Program-made: the position numbers and the translations under genes
Shown here: piece by piece, positions 9,384 through 18,258 of the stretch
How the letters are laid out: each line of letters opens with the position of its first letter
How positions within the stretch are numbered: the stretch's first letter is position 1
Notes under the pieces: generated by a model
What the model saw: only the letters and a program-made list of their open reading frames with translations
The model's database searches: none
Told to the model about the DNA's origin: nothing
Assembly (NCBI GenBank): GCA_902477755.1
Contig: CABSIK010000003.1
Span: forward strand, 246,804 to 310,803
Direction: 5' to 3'
Length of the DNA stretch: 64,000 nucleotides
Source: an uncultured Clostridia bacterium
GTDB taxonomy: Bacteria; Bacillota; Clostridia; Lachnospirales; Anaerotignaceae

Positions 9384-9493
9384 GGTGCTTTCCTCCTCTT
9401 ACATATGTTCACATATTCTGATGCTCATTATAAACAGTAAATTGAAAGATGCACGGCAGACTTTTTTAATATTTCTTTAATATTTATGTCAAC

Positions 9494-9532
9494 AAAAAAA
9501 GACAGAGAAATATTCTGCTTTCTCTGTCTTTT
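9494..9532 (-). terminator. Rho-independent terminator of the BCCT operon
   Basis: GACAGAGAAA (9501-9510) and TTTCTCTGTC (9519-9528) form a perfect 10-bp stem with an 8-base loop; on the minus strand it is followed by a run of seven T. It lies just after the stop of the M20-MmuM gene. Confidence 0.85.
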
Positions 9533-9540
9533 AGAATTTT

Positions 9541-11622
9541 TTATTTCTTTCTTGCCAATTCAGCCACTTCCCGAATGTTATCCGGTGTGGTACGGCAGCA
9601 GCCGCCTACGATTTTCGCACCGGCATCAATCCATTCTGCCGCAAAATCGCAGTAGCACTTGCCGTCTTTACTGCCATGCCATGTTTTGGTAACAGGGTCG
9701 TATTCTTCCCCACTGTTGGGATATACGATGATGGGTTTTGTGCTGTTGTTTTTAATTTCTTTGATGAGGCTTGCCACAAAATGAGGAGCTGTACAGTTGA
9801 TGCCGATGGCTTTCACGCAGTCAAAGGCTTCCAGTGCTTTTGCACAGTCCGCGATTTTTGTGCCGTCACTGATTTCTGTTTCGTTTTTGCAGCTGAAGCT
9901 GATCCAGCATGCCGCATTCATTTCCTGTGTCAATTCTGCCGCCACAAGGGCTTCATCCAGACAAGGAATGGTTTCCACTGCAAAAAGGTCTGCCCCTGCG
10001 TCCCACAGCAGTTCCATACGACGTTTATGGAAGATGCGCAGATCTTCTTTGGATACGCCATAATTGCCGCGATATTCAGAGCCATCAGCCAAATATGCCC
10101 CATAAGGCCCTACGGAAGCGCATACCAGAGGATATGCTCTGCCAGTATCTTTGCCTTCTGCCTGCCACCAGTCTTCTCTTTCTTTCACCATAATATCTAC
10201 AGAACGGCGGATAAGTTCTTCCGCTTCCGCTTCTGTAAAGCCGCGTTTACAGAAACCATCGATGGTTGCCTGATAGCTTGCGGTAATGCCGCAGTCCGCA
10301 CCTGCTTCAAAATAGCTGCGGTGTACTTTACCAATCAGTTCCGGCTGTTCTGCCAGTACCTTTGCACTCCAAAGAGAGTCGTTCAGGTCACAGCCCATCC
10401 GTTCCAGTTCTGTAGCCATGGCGCCGTCTGCCACCATGATGCCCGTCTGTTTCAAAACTTCTTCTAATGTATTTCGTTTCATGCCACACACCTCGTTGAT
10501 GATCTGTTCATAAGCCAATGCCACTTTTTTGATTTCATCCACATGAATCTGTTCTTCGGGACGATGGGACATGCCATTTTCTCCGGGGCCAAAGTATACC
10601 ACCGGGATACCGTAGAGGTTCATGAAGCCGCCTTCGCCCCAGCCGGTCATAACAGTCAGTTCCACTTCTTTTCCCAGCGCCTTGGAAGCCGCCTGCCAGA
10701 TACGCTGGAAAGTCGGACTTTCCCGATCTGTGCAGACATCATTCCATTCTCCGATCTTCGTGATCTTCGCGGAAAAATCTTCATTTTCTGTTTTGCACAG
10801 AACCGCCAAATTCTGCAATACCTTCAGGAATGATTCGGAACTGGTTCCAGGCAGATAGCGGATATCAATGGTAATTTTTGCATAGGGCGGAACCACATTG
10901 GGCGTGCTGCCTCCTTCGATGGTTCCTACACTCATGGTAGGTGCGCCATAGAGGGGGTGTGCCATTTTTTCCATTTCCGGCAAATATGCCTGTAAATTAT
11001 GCAAAAAAGTTGTTGCCATGTAAATGGCGTTTTTTCCCATATGAGGCATGCTGGAATGGGCACTTTTGCCGAAAAATTCCACATCAATCCATGCTTCTCC
11101 TTTATGTGCTGTTACCATAGTTCCATTGGTGGGTTCCGCAATCAGGGCAAAATCTACTTTGGGCAAATGACCCTTTTCCAGTGCTTTTTTGATTTCTTCT
11201 CCGGCGTATTCCTCATCCGTAGAGAACATCAGGTATAAATCCCCTTCCAACGGCTTCTGGCAGGCAGCCACAAATGCCGCCAGCATGGAACCACAGCCGC
11301 CTTTCATATCCACAGAACCACGACCATACAAAATGCCGTCTTTGATTTCCCCGTCAAAAGGATGTTCCATACCTTCAGGAGAAACCACATCCAGATGACC
11401 TTCCAGCAAAAGCTGGAATTTGGGGTTTTCGCAAGTTTTCGCCGCAATGATATAGGGTTCTTCTGTATCTGCGTCATAAACAGTGACTTTCGCGTCACAG
11501 GATTCTTTCAATATTTTTTCCGCCAAAAACACCGCTTCCCGTTTGCCTGCACCCAAAAAGCTATTGATGCGGCAAAACTGCTGTGTCCATGTGACAGATG
11601 CGTTTTGATATCTTTCTTCCAT
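9541..11622 (-). CDS. Fused M20 metallo-deacylase and homocysteine S-methyltransferase
   Basis: One 693-residue reading frame joins two enzymes. Residues 1-380 are an M20/ArgE/DapE/ACY1-type zinc hydrolase: GHLDVV gives H76 and D78, GRGSVDMKGG gives D105, STDEEYAGEE gives E137-E138, and a late MSHRPEE histidine is present. Residues 381-693 are an MmuM-type homocysteine S-methyltransferase (VADGAMATELER near its start) with all three zinc cysteines: GINC (C610) and GGCC (C675, C676). The junction contains a GAGGTG ribosome-like site (10489-10494) six bases before an in-frame ATG at 10482, and an ATGA overlap one frame off, so an ancestral pair of overlapping genes is likely and separate translation of the methyltransferase may persist. 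Start: ATG 11622, overlapping the BCCT stop as TGATG. A one-base sequence error at the junction cannot be excluded. Confidence 0.85.
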   Translation of the reverse strand: MEERYQNASVTWTQQFCRINSFLGAGKREAVFLAEKILKESCDAKVTVYDADTEEPYIIAAKTCENPKFQLLLEGHLDVVSPEGMEHPFDGEIKDGILYGRGSVDMKGGCGSMLAAFVAACQKPLEGDLYLMFSTDEEYAGEEIKKALEKGHLPKVDFALIAEPTNGTMVTAHKGEAWIDVEFFGKSAHSSMPHMGKNAIYMATTFLHNLQAYLPEMEKMAHPLYGAPTMSVGTIEGGSTPNVVPPYAKITIDIRYLPGTSSESFLKVLQNLAVLCKTENEDFSAKITKIGEWNDVCTDRESPTFQRIWQAASKALGKEVELTVMTGWGEGGFMNLYGIPVVYFGPGENGMSHRPEEQIHVDEIKKVALAYEQIINEVCGMKRNTLEEVLKQTGIMVADGAMATELERMGCDLNDSLWSAKVLAEQPELIGKVHRSYFEAGADCGITASYQATIDGFCKRGFTEAEAEELIRRSVDIMVKEREDWWQAEGKDTGRAYPLVCASVGPYGAYLADGSEYRGNYGVSKEDLRIFHKRRMELLWDAGADLFAVETIPCLDEALVAAELTQEMNAACWISFSCKNETEISDGTKIADCAKALEAFDCVKAIGINCTAPHFVASLIKEIKNNSTKPIIVYPNSGEEYDPVTKTWHGSKDGKCYCDFAAEWIDAGAKIVGGCCRTTPDNIREVAELARKK

Positions 11623-13205
11623 CAATCATTCCCCCATTTGTTCTCTTTGCTCTTATCCACATACTGACGGATGGTGCCATCGGAAATGTCTTTACGCAGG
11701 ACTTTTCCGAAAGACCAGAACAATACCACCAGCGCTACCAGCACAGGCAGAGAGGAAATGGTGATGAGGGACTGGATGGTACTGAGCACGTTCAGTCCTT
11801 CCACGTTGTGTTCCAGCAGCAAAATGCCTACAGGAATAATCATGAACAGTACACACCAGAATGTTTTGTACCATGTGTGAGGTTCTTCATCAGCTTTCAG
11901 GCCTTTAGATGTATACATACTCAAAGCAGTGCCGTTGGCTGTGGCGGAAGTTGCCAGATTGAAGAAAATCAAAATCATGAATACGAAAATGCAAAGCTTT
12001 GGCAATGGCATGGTCTGGAGTACCAGCAGGGTAACGCCGTTGTTGCCCACTTCGCTGATGACGCCTGAGAAATTCTGGCCATGGAACAGTTCCTGACCCA
12101 TGCCATAGTTTCCAAGGATACCGAATGTTACCCAGCATGCCAATACTGCCCAGATGCAGTTTGCCACAGTGATTTCGCGGAATGTTCTGCCGTAAGAAGT
12201 TCTGGCAATCCACAGGCCGCACATAAATGTCAAAGCCACATACCAAGCCCAATAGAAAATCGTCCAGTTCTGAACAAAACCAGTCTGGGCAACAGCGTCA
12301 GAGTTGAAGCTCATACGAACAAACTCACGGATGTTGGTACCGATTGCCATAACGATATTATTCAGAATAAAGCTGGTATCCCCAACAATCAAAACGAAAG
12401 CAAAAAACACAATGGCAAGCCATACGTTGAAGTCACTGATGCGTCCCATACCCTTTGCAATGGTTTTGGATGTAGAAAGGGTAAAGAACAGACAAAAAAT
12501 GATGATAATGCCAATTTTCAGAGCGAAAGAGTTTTCAATGCCCAACAGATTGCTTGCCAGCTCCCCCATAACAGGTGTACCGATGCCGACGGTAGTCATC
12601 ATAGCCATAAAATAGCAGAATACCATGATGGCATCCAATACCCAGCGGAAGGCTTTTTTCCCTTTGGAATTGCCGCCGATGAGGTTGCTGCACAGAGCCG
12701 AGATACGCAGATCACCAATCTTTTTATTCCAGTACAGATACCCAATGGCTACCCCTGCCACCAGATAAAAAGCCCATGCGGAGAAACCCCAGTGGAACAT
12801 ACCATAAGCAGAAGCATATTCATAAGCTTCTACAGAATAAGGTTCAATGCCAAAAGGCGTACCTGTCACATAGTACATCCATTCACACATACCAAAAATC
12901 AAGATACCTGCTGCCAGCGCGGAGCAAAGGTTCATGGCAATCCAAGTAAATGTTTTATAATGAGGTTTTGCGTCCCGTCCGCCCAGACGGATATCCCCAA
13001 ATTTCGTTGTCAGAAGCACGATGGCGCCCACTGCCATGCCAAAACCGATGAGCAGATACAGCCATGCCATATCTGTTGTAATAAAGTTATAAACCTGTCC
13101 AATGGCTGCTACCATGGCTTCTGGCACCAGCACAATGGGAATGATTACAATTGCCAAAATCAAAAAAGCCGCTGCGATGAGGGCTTTGTTTGCGTGTTCA
13201 AACAT
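11622..13205 (-). CDS. BCCT-family transporter (betaine/carnitine/choline type)
   Basis: Secondary transporter of 527 residues with about twelve membrane segments. The family signature is clear in WTIFYWAWYVALTFMCGLW followed by IARTSYGRTFREI. The segment GMCEWMYYVTGTPFGIEP resembles the equivalent region of CaiT, the carnitine/butyrobetaine exchanger, more than BetP, so a trimethylammonium or related onium compound is the likely cargo. AGGAGG precedes the ATG. It is translationally coupled (TGATG) to the M20-MmuM fusion, so I infer that the transporter brings in a methyl donor or a precursor for that enzyme; the actual substrate is unknown. Confidence 0.93.
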   Translation of the reverse strand: MFEHANKALIAAAFLILAIVIIPIVLVPEAMVAAIGQVYNFITTDMAWLYLLIGFGMAVGAIVLLTTKFGDIRLGGRDAKPHYKTFTWIAMNLCSALAAGILIFGMCEWMYYVTGTPFGIEPYSVEAYEYASAYGMFHWGFSAWAFYLVAGVAIGYLYWNKKIGDLRISALCSNLIGGNSKGKKAFRWVLDAIMVFCYFMAMMTTVGIGTPVMGELASNLLGIENSFALKIGIIIIFCLFFTLSTSKTIAKGMGRISDFNVWLAIVFFAFVLIVGDTSFILNNIVMAIGTNIREFVRMSFNSDAVAQTGFVQNWTIFYWAWYVALTFMCGLWIARTSYGRTFREITVANCIWAVLACWVTFGILGNYGMGQELFHGQNFSGVISEVGNNGVTLLVLQTMPLPKLCIFVFMILIFFNLATSATANGTALSMYTSKGLKADEEPHTWYKTFWCVLFMIIPVGILLLEHNVEGLNVLSTIQSLITISSLPVLVALVVLFWSFGKVLRKDISDGTIRQYVDKSKENKWGND

Positions 13206-13245
13206 GTTTTTCCTCCTCTCAAGTAAAAGCCGTTCTCCAAGAAAT

Positions 13246-13279
13246 TTGTATACAATATGTTGTATTTTTTAAGTTGTAT
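13246..13279. promoter_or_regulatory. Operator-like TTGTAT repeats upstream of the BCCT operon
   Basis: TTGTAT occurs three times at exactly 14-base steps (13246, 13260, 13274), and the first copy is part of a perfect 10-bp palindrome TTGTATACAA. It lies about 40-75 bases upstream of the BCCT start, inside a 365-base gene-free stretch (13206-13570). The rest of that stretch shows only the glnS terminator at its right end; I see no other element between about 13300 and 13520. Confidence 0.4.
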
Positions 13280-13527
13280 CATACCTTTTTTTGCATATTG
13301 GGAACCGCTTTTGTTTTCCTTTGTTTCACTTTTGTTTGCCTTCTCTTTTGTTGTTTTTTCGCGCTATTTTTTCAGTTATCCCCCTTTGACAGCCAAAGAA
13401 ACACTGTCACTGTTTTCAGCCGTTTTTTGAATAGATATGCACTACTATATACCTTATCCAACGCCAACGCAATAGAAATTTTCCATGCACGAAAGAAAAC
13501 ACAATCTTCCGCCACTGACGCACAAAA

Positions 13528-13560
13528 CAAAAAGAGAGCATCCATATTTGGATGCTCTCT
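13528..13560 (-). terminator. Rho-independent terminator of glnS
   Basis: AGAGAGCATCCA (13533-13544) pairs perfectly with TGGATGCTCTCT (13549-13560) around a 4-base loop, followed on the minus strand by a T-rich run. Confidence 0.9.
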
Positions 13561-13570
13561 TGGAAGTTTT

Positions 13571-15250
13571 TTATTTCAATTTGAAAGAGCTTTTCAGTGG
13601 AACGATGCGGTTAAATACCAGATGATCTTCTGTAGTATCTTTGGTATCTACAATATAGTAACCGTTACGCATGAACTGATAACGCTGACCTTTCTGCGCA
13701 CCAGCGATGGATTTTTCAATGACGATGTTTTCCTTCACTTCCAGAGAGTTGGGGTTCATCAGCATATCGCCATTGGGATCATCAGGGTTGTCCAGCATCA
13801 TATAGTCATAGAGTCTTGCGGTTGCCTTCACGTTGTCGGAAGCGCTTACCCAGTGCAGAGTGCCTTTGACTTTTCTGCCTTCAAAACCACTGCCGCTTCT
13901 TGTTTCAGGGTCATATGTGCAGTGTACTTCTACCACATTGCCGTTTTCATCTTTGACAAAATCAGTGCATGTTACGAAGTAAGCGCCTTTCAGACGCACT
14001 TCTTTGCCGGGAGCCAGACGGAAGAATTTTTTCACAGGTTCTTCCATGAAGTCTTCCCGTTCGATATACAGTTCTCTTGTGAAAGGTGCCAGTCTTGTGC
14101 CCAGTTCAGGATTTTCAGGGTTGTTTTCCAGTTCCATCATTTCTACCTGATCTTCAGGATAGTTTGTGATGACCAGTTTCAGAGGGTCCAGAACTGCCAT
14201 GACAACAGGCGCTTTCGCTTTCAGGTCGTCACGGATACAGTAATCCAGCAGACCGCTGTCTACCATGCTGTTTGCTTTGGATACACCGATGCGTTCGCAG
14301 AAATCGCGGATGGATTCAGGTGTATAACCTCTGCGGCGCAGACCGCTGATGGTGGGCATACGAGGGTCATCCCAGCCGTCAACCAGACCGTCTTCTACCA
14401 GTGCACGGAGTTTTCTCTTACTCATTACGGTATTTGTCATACCCAGACGAGCAAATTCAATCTGTCTGGGAGGATTTACGGTATAGCCTGCTTCTCTGAC
14501 TACCCAATCGTACAGAGGACGATGGTCTTCAAATTCCATGGTACAGATAGAATGGGTAATACCTTCGATGGCATCTTCCAGAGGATGGGCAAAGTCATAC
14601 ATAGGGTAGATGCACCATTCTGTACCTGTTGTATGGTGTGCCGCATGGGAAATACGATAGATAACAGGGTCTCTCATGTTGATGTTGGGAGAAGCCATGT
14701 CGATCTTCGCACGCAGTGTATGGGAGCCATCAGGGAATTCCCCTGCTTTCATCCGTTCAAACAGATCCAGATTTTCTTCTACACTACGATTGCGGTAAGG
14801 GCTTTCTTTGCCTGGTGTGCTCAGTGTACCTCTGTACTGACGCATTTCTTCTGCTGTCAGGTCACAAACGAAAGCTTTGCCTTCTTTGATGAGTTTCACT
14901 GCCACTTCATAATATTTCTGGAAATAGGAAGATGCGTAGTACAGTCTGTCTTCCCAGTCGAAGCCCAGCCATTTTACGTCTTCCTGAATGCTTTCTACAT
15001 ATTCCACATCTTCTTTTGTGGGGTTGGTGTCGTCAAAACGCAGGTTGCATTTGCCGCCGTAAAGTTTTGCCAGACCAAAGTTCAGGCAAATGGATTTTGC
15101 GTGACCAATGTGCAGATAGCCATTGGGTTCCGGCGGGAAACGGGTATGAATTTTATTCAGTTCCCCTTCCAGGTCTGCCTGGATATAGTTATGTATAAAG
15201 TTACCGGTGGCACCCAGACCACTGTTTTCCATTGTTTTTTCTTCTGCCAT
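13571..15250 (-). CDS. glnS: Glutaminyl-tRNA synthetase
   Basis: Charges tRNA-Gln directly with glutamine. The 559-residue class I synthetase has the HIGH-type motif PPEPNGYLHIGHAKS, the KMSKS-type motif MSKRKLRALV, and the GlnRS/GluRS anticodon-binding beta-barrels in the last 200 residues (VRLKGAYFVTC onward). AGGAGG lies upstream of the ATG and a strong terminator follows, so it is a single-gene unit. Many Clostridia make Gln-tRNA only through GatCAB, so a GlnRS is informative about this lineage; whether gatCAB is also present cannot be seen here. Confidence 0.97.
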   Translation of the reverse strand: MAEEKTMENSGLGATGNFIHNYIQADLEGELNKIHTRFPPEPNGYLHIGHAKSICLNFGLAKLYGGKCNLRFDDTNPTKEDVEYVESIQEDVKWLGFDWEDRLYYASSYFQKYYEVAVKLIKEGKAFVCDLTAEEMRQYRGTLSTPGKESPYRNRSVEENLDLFERMKAGEFPDGSHTLRAKIDMASPNINMRDPVIYRISHAAHHTTGTEWCIYPMYDFAHPLEDAIEGITHSICTMEFEDHRPLYDWVVREAGYTVNPPRQIEFARLGMTNTVMSKRKLRALVEDGLVDGWDDPRMPTISGLRRRGYTPESIRDFCERIGVSKANSMVDSGLLDYCIRDDLKAKAPVVMAVLDPLKLVITNYPEDQVEMMELENNPENPELGTRLAPFTRELYIEREDFMEEPVKKFFRLAPGKEVRLKGAYFVTCTDFVKDENGNVVEVHCTYDPETRSGSGFEGRKVKGTLHWVSASDNVKATARLYDYMMLDNPDDPNGDMLMNPNSLEVKENIVIEKSIAGAQKGQRYQFMRNGYYIVDTKDTTEDHLVFNRIVPLKSSFKLK

Positions 15251-15363
15251 AGGGTTTTCCCTCCTACTTCCTCTTACATTAAAAATACTTGTCTTTCATT
15301 ATAATATAGCATGGCATCAAACGCAATAAAAATACATGATTTTTCCTTTCCGCCTCCTGCACA

Positions 15364-15392
15364 TTGTCAAAGAGGGCAAAAAAATGTATAAT
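15364..15392 (+). promoter_or_regulatory. Sigma-A promoter for the DUF5721 gene
   Basis: TTGTCA (15364-15369), a 17-base spacer and a perfect TATAAT (15387-15392), followed by AGGAGG at 15411-15416 and the ATG at 15425. Confidence 0.85.
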
Positions 15393-15424
15393 GACAGGCG
15401 AAGAAACCAAAGGAGGATACAGCA

Positions 15425-15880
15425 ATGCTTGCTTTTACCATACCAGACACCAGACACTTTATGGCACTGCTCTTAAAGGGTGATGCCTTTGACGATTTCG
15501 CTTTCCGGCAGGGAGAAATCTCCGCTTTTGCCTACGTTTCCATTGACGGAAAACGGGATCTGGATTATTACGACGAAACCGTCACGGAGCCTTGGTGCAG
15601 TTGGAGTGAAATCAAACCCCTTGTGTTTCAGGCAGTCAAAGGAAAGAAAACCCCCAAGAACATGAAGCTTGTCCTTTCCCTTTCTCAAGAAAAAACAGCG
15701 GCTTTCCCCAACACAAAGGCACTGTTCTGGAATCTTCTGTTTCGGGAAGATACCTTATTATGTACTCTTTCTGCCGCTCAGGAAAGTTTTTCTCTGGATA
15801 AGACCCACGAAGCCCAGTGGGAAAGCTGGGTACTGGACTTTTGCCAGCAACATGGCATTGCCATTCAGAAAGAAAATTAA
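15425..15880 (+). CDS. DUF5721-like protein of unknown function
   Basis: A 151-residue soluble protein beginning MLAFTIPDTRHFMALLLKG. I recognise the pattern of the DUF5721 family (short Lachnospirales proteins starting MLAxxIxDTxxFMxxLLxGDxFD), for which no function is known. It has no signal peptide or membrane segment and is rich in Trp, Phe and acidic residues. It has its own strong promoter and a good ribosome site. The htpG CIRCE element starts only 15 bases after its stop codon and no terminator is visible between them, so readthrough into htpG is possible. Confidence 0.7.
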   Translation: MLAFTIPDTRHFMALLLKGDAFDDFAFRQGEISAFAYVSIDGKRDLDYYDETVTEPWCSWSEIKPLVFQAVKGKKTPKNMKLVLSLSQEKTAAFPNTKALFWNLLFREDTLLCTLSAAQESFSLDKTHEAQWESWVLDFCQQHGIAIQKEN

Positions 15881-15894
15881 TATTCGAAATTTTG

Positions 15895-15921
15895 TTAGCA
15901 CTCAATTTGATTGAGTGCTAA
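15895..15921 (+). promoter_or_regulatory. CIRCE operator (HrcA site) upstream of htpG
   Basis: Perfect match to the consensus TTAGCACTC-N9-GAGTGCTAA. HrcA binds this inverted repeat to repress class I heat-shock genes. Here it lies eight bases upstream of the -35 box of the nearest promoter rather than over or after it. A weaker promoter farther upstream (TTGCCA, 17 bases, TATTCG) would place it downstream of a start. Confidence 0.95.
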
Positions 15922-15928
15922 TTTTTTC

Positions 15929-15956
15929 TTGACTTTTGTCTGCCGAGTGTTACAAT
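15929..15956 (+). promoter_or_regulatory. Promoter for htpG
   Basis: TTGACT (15929-15934), a 16-base spacer, TACAAT (15951-15956). The transcript would start near 15963, followed by AGGAGG ten bases before the htpG ATG. Confidence 0.65.
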
Positions 15957-16017
15957 ATTCTTTGTAAAGCAGAAAATATATGGATTTTTCCATCTATCAA
16001 TAGGAGGCTGAAAAAGT

Positions 16018-18051
16018 ATGAATGAAAAAGGGAATCTTTCCATTAACAGTGAAAATTTCTTACCAATTATCAAAAAATGGCTCTATACCGATAAGGATAT
16101 TTTCATCCGTGAATTGGTATCCAATGCCTGCGACGCAGTAACCAAGCTGAAAAAGCTCATGATCATGGGGGAAGCTGATCACATTCCTGCTGACGAAGCA
16201 TTTTCCGTTCATGTGGTACTGAACAAAGAGGAAAAAATCATGCAGATCGTAGATAACGGTATTGGCATGACCCACGAAGAAATCAAGAAATACATCAACC
16301 AGATCGCCTTCTCCGGGGCAACCGATTTCCTGTCCAAATACGAAGAAAAAGCAGACGGCGACAACGAAATCATCGGTCATTTCGGTCTGGGCTTCTACTC
16401 CGCTTTCATGGTAGCCGATAAAGTAGAAATCGATACATTGTCTTATCAGGAAGGCGCAGCAGCAGCAAGCTGGAACTGTGCTGACGGCATCGACTACGAA
16501 ATGGCAGACGGCACCCGTACAGAACGCGGTACCACCATCACACTGCACGTCAGCGAAGACGGCGAAGAATTTTTGGATGAAAGCAAAATGTACGAAGCAT
16601 TACAGAAATACTGCGCATTCATGCCTGTCCCTATCTTCATTGATGTTATCACCAACGAAGAAGAAAAAGCGGAAGCAGCAGAACCCGAGAAAAAAGACAA
16701 CACCATCCATATTTCTCAGGAAAAAGCTGCCACACTGACCAAGGACGAAATCCTTGCAAAAGCAAACAAAGATAATGAAGAAGAAAAACAGGAAGAAGAA
16801 AAAGAAGAACCCAAGCCACTGAACGATCCTTCTCCCCTGTGGCTGAAACAGCCCAAGGACTGCACCGATGAAGAATACAAGGAATTTTACCATAAAGTAT
16901 TCTTCGACCTGAATGACCCTCTGTTCTGGATTCATCTGAACATGGACTATCCTTTCCGTCTGAAAGGTATCCTGTACTTCCCCAAACTGGTGGAACAGAT
17001 GGATGTTGTGGAAGGTCAGATCAAGCTATACTCCAATCAGGTATATATTGCCGACAACATCAAAGAAGTAGTACCCGAATTCCTGCTGCTTCTGAAAGGC
17101 GTGCTGGATTGCCCCGACATGCCTCTGAATGTATCCAGAAGCGCATTGCAGAACGACGGCTATGTGGAAAAAATGAACAGCTACATCACCAAGAAAGTAG
17201 CGGACAAACTGAATCAGCTCTTCAAAGCGGACAGAACCGCTTACGAAGGCTTCTGGGATGACATCGGCATGTTCTTCAAATACGGCTGCATGCGTGAAGA
17301 AAAACTCTACGACAAAATCAAAGACGCACTGCTGTTAAAGACCACCGACGGCGTATACGAAACCGTAGCGGAATATCTGGAAAAGAACAAAGAAAAACAT
17401 GAAAACAAGATTTTCTTTGTCACAGACGAAGCACAGCAGGCACAGTATATCCGTATGTTCAAAGAACAGGGTCTGGAAGCGGCAATCCTCACTTCTCCCG
17501 TGGATAAACCCTTCGTTTCCTTCCTGGAATACAAAAATCCCGGCGTAAAGGTACAGCGTATCGACGCAGACATCACCGATACTTTGCAGGAAAAAACAGA
17601 AGGCGAAGAAAGCGAAGCAAAGAAACAGGCAGATGCTTTTGCCAATACCCAGATGGAAAACCTGTTCCGTGGTGTGCTGGGCAATGAAAATCTGAAAGTC
17701 AAAGCGGAAAATCTGAAAGCGCAGAACGTATCCGCTATGATCCTTTTGAGCGAAGAAAGCCGCCGTATGATGGAAATGATGGAAGCTTACGGCAACAACG
17801 AAATGTACAAAGCTATGTTCGCACAGGTAAAACCTGATGAAACACTGGTGCTGAACAAATCCAACAAACTGGTGCAGTTCCTTATGGACGCGGCAGGCAA
17901 AGAAGACAAGAAAGAAGACTGTGACATGATCTGCCATCAGGTATACGATTTGGCACTGATGAGCCACAGAGCCCTGACCAGCGAAGAAATGACCGCTTTC
18001 ATCGACAGAAGCAATCAGATTCTGGAAAAACTGGCAGAATTGGAAAAATAA
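16018..18051 (+). CDS. htpG: Chaperone protein HtpG (bacterial Hsp90)
   Basis: ATP-dependent Hsp90 chaperone. The 677-residue protein shows the GHKL ATPase motifs (RELVSNACDAVTKL, DNGIGMTHEEI, GHFGLGFYSAFMVA), the middle domain and the C-terminal dimerisation domain. It is longer than most bacterial HtpG (about 620-640). The extra length is a highly acidic, lysine-rich segment at about residues 214-265, between the ATPase and middle domains, where eukaryotic Hsp90 has its charged linker. A perfect CIRCE places it under HrcA control, unlike B. subtilis htpG, which is not a CIRCE gene. Confidence 0.97.
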   Translation: MNEKGNLSINSENFLPIIKKWLYTDKDIFIRELVSNACDAVTKLKKLMIMGEADHIPADEAFSVHVVLNKEEKIMQIVDNGIGMTHEEIKKYINQIAFSGATDFLSKYEEKADGDNEIIGHFGLGFYSAFMVADKVEIDTLSYQEGAAAASWNCADGIDYEMADGTRTERGTTITLHVSEDGEEFLDESKMYEALQKYCAFMPVPIFIDVITNEEEKAEAAEPEKKDNTIHISQEKAATLTKDEILAKANKDNEEEKQEEEKEEPKPLNDPSPLWLKQPKDCTDEEYKEFYHKVFFDLNDPLFWIHLNMDYPFRLKGILYFPKLVEQMDVVEGQIKLYSNQVYIADNIKEVVPEFLLLLKGVLDCPDMPLNVSRSALQNDGYVEKMNSYITKKVADKLNQLFKADRTAYEGFWDDIGMFFKYGCMREEKLYDKIKDALLLKTTDGVYETVAEYLEKNKEKHENKIFFVTDEAQQAQYIRMFKEQGLEAAILTSPVDKPFVSFLEYKNPGVKVQRIDADITDTLQEKTEGEESEAKKQADAFANTQMENLFRGVLGNENLKVKAENLKAQNVSAMILLSEESRRMMEMMEAYGNNEMYKAMFAQVKPDETLVLNKSNKLVQFLMDAAGKEDKKEDCDMICHQVYDLALMSHRALTSEEMTAFIDRSNQILEKLAELEK

Positions 18052-18085
18052 AAACTATCGAATGCAAAACAAAAGCCGAAACTTC

Positions 18086-18257
18086 AAAGCAACTTTCCCT
18101 TAAGAAAACCTTGATTTTCCTTAATTTCTTAAGGGGAATTGCGACGGCTGTCTTCATAAGAAAACATAACAAAGAAAATCCGAACAAAATAAGAAAGCCA
18201 AAATTCTTTGTAATCATAAGGACTTTGGCTTTCTTTGTTTTCTTATGAAGATGCCCC
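18086..18257 (-). repeat. Interspersed two-hairpin repeat, copy A
   Basis: A 172-bp copy, minus orientation, of the repeat also found at 26832, 41664, 45570, 47512 and (decayed) 22302. It contains TCTTCATAAGAAAAC pairing with GTTTTCTTATGAAGA around AAGAAAGCCAAA/TTTGGCTTTCTT, and a second stem CCCTTAAG/CTTAAGGG. It is bounded by AAAAGCCGAAACTTC (18071-18085, directly abutting) and its perfect 15-bp complement at 18279-18293. A near-copy of the left arm is repeated at 18259-18272, like a target duplication. Confidence 0.85.
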
Positions 18258-18258
18258 G

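Noticed and set aside
10480..10494. Frameshifted pseudogene at the M20-MmuM junction
   Set aside because: The frame is open through both intact domains, so it is kept as a fusion, with the possibility of a one-base error noted.
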